DNA from: a bacterium
Lineage (GTDB): Bacteria; Hydrothermota; UBA3072; B12-G15
DNA: 7,098 bases
Assembly: GCA_003646055.1 (NCBI GenBank)
Contig: QNDZ01000085.1
Coordinates: 1 to 7,098 of the forward strand
Reading direction: 5' to 3'
Shown here one piece after another: positions 4,751 through 7,098 of the stretch. The first letter of the stretch is position 1. Every line of letters begins with the position of its first letter. The notes under the pieces are model-generated. The model saw only the letters and a program-made list of their open reading frames with translations. It searched no databases and was not told the origin of the DNA. The position numbers and the translations under genes are program-made.

Positions 4751-4764
4751 TTCAAGTTTGTAAA
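4737..4764 (-). promoter_or_regulatory. Promoter of the perR operon
   Basis: TTTACA (4759-4764) and TATATT (4737-4742) are spaced 16 nt apart, each one base from consensus. Only six nucleotides (TAGACC) separate the -10 from the perR ATG, so transcription should begin at the start codon. The 53-nt gap after the diguanylate cyclase gene contains no terminator hairpin, so some read-through from upstream is possible. Confidence 0.6.
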
Positions 4765-4783
4765 GTGTTTAATCTGGTAAAAT

Positions 4784-6364
4784 TTATAAATTCTGTTTTT
4801 TGGAATTAAGAAGGTTTCTATCCGCAATGGAAATCAGTTTCTCTGGTGTCATGTCCGGGTTTGATTTTGGGTCATATTCAGCAATACCTGCAGAGGCACT
4901 TATCTTTATTTTCTTGCCGTCAAACTCAATGGTTGTGTTCCTGGTCTCTTTGAGTATCCTCTGCATGAATGCCTCAGCCTCGCTCCTGTTGGTTCTTGGC
5001 AGGAGAACCACAAATTCATCCCCACCCCATCGTGCTGCTGTATCATATGTTCTTGTATATTTTTTCAGGTAGCCGGTGAACATAATAAGTGCCATGTCTC
5101 CAGCATCATGGCCATATGTATCATTCAGGAGTTTAAAATCGTTCAGGTCAAACATCAACAAACTCAAAGGCTCCCCAGACCTTTCAGACCTGTTGAACTC
5201 CTCCCTCAATCTCTTGTCAAAAAATCTCCTTGTGTAAAGGCCTGTTAAACTGTCCTCTATTGACATTCTGTGGAGAAGTGCATTGGTAATGGATATACCA
5301 ATATTCTTACCAAGGACATCAATAAATCCAATCTTCTCATCATCAATCTCCGTTAAAAGCAGCCTCATCTCACCAAGCACACCACCCCCCTTTGGAATGG
5401 GGAAAACGATCTCCTTCGTTTCCTTTGATATTATTGTTGAGTTGTGTGGAATACAGGGTTTACCATCCTTCTCAGTGGACACCTTTTCCCCATCATAGTA
5501 AACCCTGTAAATGCCAACATCCTCATCAGAGATGCAAAGGGTCACAAATTTTGCACCAAAAAACCTGAAGGTCTGCTTTACTATAGACTCAAGAAGTGTA
5601 TCAAGGTCCAGAATACTTGAAAGAATCCTGAGTATCCTGTTCATCTCCCTCAGGTAGGAAAGTCTCTTCAACAGTCTCTGGCTAGTTATATTGGCAGAAC
5701 GTCCAAAATACGATAATAAAAGGGTTACCATTAAGATGGGAAATGTTGAGAGTAAACCTTTATACTGATAAAGGTCACCAAAGGAAACACCAACAGAATA
5801 AATTACACCCTCAATGAATGAGGATTTCCAGTAATTCCATGTCTTAAAGTGCTTCAAATCCTCCCCATAAAGCCAGGTATCTATAAATATCAGGAGTTCA
5901 TTAAGAAGAACAAGGGATACAATGGTCAATCCAATAAACACATCTATATTTGTCTTAATGAGTGAAACCCACCATCCTGTGAATGTGAATATCAGCCCAT
6001 AGGAACCTGCATTGAACAAACCCCTTTTCAGATAATAAAAACTCTCCCTTCCCGAGACCTTCAGTGCCCTTATGGAATAATAACCCCAGAGTATAAAAAT
6101 CACAGCAAATGCAGTTATTGCTGCATTAACATAACCATACTTGTAAAACAAAAAGTAGTATATGAGTATCTCAAATGATACAATCGTGTTACCGAAGGTT
6201 ATGTAGGTATGTGCAAGCCACAGGGCGAAGATACCAAAGAATATCCAGTGGAGTACTGGAGGATGAACAATTCCTCCCTTTATTGCAAGGTAAAGTGGGA
6301 TAGCAATTCCCAGAATACCTATAATCAATTCATATGCAATACCAGCCCTGGATATTTTTTTCAT
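4784..6364 (-). CDS. Membrane-anchored diguanylate cyclase with GAF domain
   Basis: This 526-residue enzyme is expected to make cyclic di-GMP from two GTP. The N-terminal half (about 9-221) has six to eight hydrophobic segments of no family I can name. A helical linker (about 225-255) leads to a GAF-like domain (about 245-365), then a GGDEF domain (about 368-525). The domain starts DSLTGLYTRRFF and has substrate residues in FDLNDFKLLNDTYGHDAGD. The active-site loop is intact G447-G-D-E-F451. The inhibitory I-site R438-T-Y-D441 sits five residues upstream, so product feedback is likely. ATG 6364 is 2 nt after the phosphofructokinase stop and its AAGGTG binding site overlaps that gene's end, indicating co-transcription. 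The signal sensed by the membrane or GAF domain is unknown. No EAL or HD-GYP partner is in the window. Confidence 0.93.
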   Translation of the reverse strand: MKKISRAGIAYELIIGILGIAIPLYLAIKGGIVHPPVLHWIFFGIFALWLAHTYITFGNTIVSFEILIYYFLFYKYGYVNAAITAFAVIFILWGYYSIRALKVSGRESFYYLKRGLFNAGSYGLIFTFTGWWVSLIKTNIDVFIGLTIVSLVLLNELLIFIDTWLYGEDLKHFKTWNYWKSSFIEGVIYSVGVSFGDLYQYKGLLSTFPILMVTLLLSYFGRSANITSQRLLKRLSYLREMNRILRILSSILDLDTLLESIVKQTFRFFGAKFVTLCISDEDVGIYRVYYDGEKVSTEKDGKPCIPHNSTIISKETKEIVFPIPKGGGVLGEMRLLLTEIDDEKIGFIDVLGKNIGISITNALLHRMSIEDSLTGLYTRRFFDKRLREEFNRSERSGEPLSLLMFDLNDFKLLNDTYGHDAGDMALIMFTGYLKKYTRTYDTAARWGGDEFVVLLPRTNRSEAEAFMQRILKETRNTTIEFDGKKIKISASAGIAEYDPKSNPDMTPEKLISIADRNLLNSKKQNL

Positions 6365-6366
6365 GA

Positions 6367-7098
6367 TTACACCTTAAAGACTGATATGTCTCTGTGAACC
6401 CTTAATAAGTCAAGGTTTATGGGTTTTTCATTATTTATTACCACTTTCAGAGAGGTGATGGTCAGGGAATTATCCTTTATACCTACCATGTTAGCCTCCT
6501 CTGGATACTTTAGTAAAACATCAATGGATTTCTCTCCGAAAAGAGAACCAAGTAATCTGCTCCTGTATGTGGGAGAACCACCCCTCTGAATGTATCCAAG
6601 GATGCTTTCCCTGACAATAAACCCTGTTCTTTCCCGCAAAAACTTAACAAACTCCTCTCTATTGCCTGCTCCTTCAGCATATACAATGATTGCCCTCCTC
6701 ATTCCCTTTTTTCTGCCCTTAATGAGTTCCTGGGCAAACCTTTCAGAATCAAATTTCTCTTCCGGTATTATTATAGCCTCTGCGCCAACTGTCAACCCCA
6801 CATGTAATGCTATAAATCCCCTTTTTTTTCCCATAACCTCAACAACAAAGATACGCTCATAGGAAGTTGCGGTGTCCTTTATATTCTTTATTGCTTCAAC
6901 AGCAGTATTACAGGCAGTATCAAAGCCTATTGTCTCATCCGTTCCATAGATATCATTATCAATGGAGGCTGGAATTCCCACAACCCCAATCTTTGCAAAG
7001 TGATGAAGGGCATAACCACCCTTCAATGAACCATCACCACCAATAACAATCAGTCCATCAATCCTGTTTCTTTTCAACTCCTCAGAGGCGGTTGCAAG
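6367..7098 (-). CDS. pfkA: 6-phosphofructokinase, ATP-dependent type (5' end outside window)
   Basis: The frame is open to the right edge, so the gene starts outside; 243 residues are visible and roughly the first 80 are missing. The enzyme phosphorylates fructose 6-phosphate to the 1,6-bisphosphate in glycolysis. Key motifs in order: GGDGS (glycine after the aspartate, as in ATP users, not GGDD of PPi users), PASIDND with the catalytic aspartates of IDND, GTDETIGFDTA, E-V-M-G-K at the sugar-binding MGR site, EGAG, and RESILGYIQRGGSP carrying the sugar-phosphate arginine. Two unusual residues are seen: lysine replaces arginine in MGR, and PGTIDND reads PASIDND. A TTG at 7077 is not the start, because conserved sequence continues upstream of it. 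The diguanylate cyclase gene follows after 2 nt. Confidence 0.94.
   Translation of the reverse strand, partial: LATASEELKRNRIDGLIVIGGDGSLKGGYALHHFAKIGVVGIPASIDNDIYGTDETIGFDTACNTAVEAIKNIKDTATSYERIFVVEVMGKKRGFIALHVGLTVGAEAIIIPEEKFDSERFAQELIKGRKKGMRRAIIVYAEGAGNREEFVKFLRERTGFIVRESILGYIQRGGSPTYRSRLLGSLFGEKSIDVLLKYPEEANMVGIKDNSLTITSLKVVINNEKPINLDLLRVHRDISVFKV

Noticed and set aside
6367..7077. Start of phosphofructokinase at TTG 7077
   Set aside because: The frame continues to the window edge, and the N-terminal part of the enzyme fold must lie upstream. The TTG encodes an internal leucine.

Overview
The window carries seven complete genes, two partial genes and one probably frameshifted gene, all on the minus strand. 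It looks like chromosome from an anaerobic or microaerophilic bacterium. The GGDEF diguanylate cyclase is a bacterial family, and strong AGGAGG-type ribosome binding sites precede several genes. DNA is AT-rich by eye, and arginine is written almost only as AGA/AGG in the genes I read codon by codon, a habit often seen in thermophiles. Several proteins (three-Cys Prx6, short rubrerythrin, A-type flavodiiron protein) are typical of anaerobes and thermophiles. I cannot name the species.

Right end (about 4784-7098): the C-terminal three quarters of an ATP-type 6-phosphofructokinase, then, 2 nt downstream, a membrane-anchored GAF-GGDEF diguanylate cyclase, probably co-transcribed with it.

Centre (1499-4764): an oxygen/peroxide-defence cluster in two transcription units. 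The first is perR - rubredoxin - flavodiiron protein - small winged-helix protein, tightly packed or overlapping, from a promoter that places the start site on the perR ATG. The second is peroxiredoxin - rubrerythrin, from a promoter whose -35 lies on the stop codon of the winged-helix gene and whose -10 and start region are covered by two PerR-box-like sites. Two tandem intrinsic terminators follow rubrerythrin. PerR keeps all five metal/peroxide-sensing ligands and the four structural-zinc cysteines. Inferred logic: PerR represses the scavengers until peroxide oxidises it; rubredoxin then feeds electrons to the flavodiiron protein (O2 to water) and rubrerythrin (H2O2 to water), while peroxiredoxin removes organic and hydrogen peroxides. 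The NAD(P)H:rubredoxin reductase is not in the window.

Left part (1-1493): a gene-free 427-bp segment bounded by 25-bp inverted repeats (22 bp perfect) is a candidate MITE-like or invertible element. It lies upstream of a CPBP intramembrane protease gene that appears split by a frameshift from its signal peptide. The start of a ferritin-like (rubrerythrin/VIT1-type) gene follows, with a near-consensus promoter that again implies a leaderless mRNA.

The most notable points are the compact PerR regulon with its paired operators, the inverted-repeat element, the signal-peptide frameshift and the two putative leaderless promoters.
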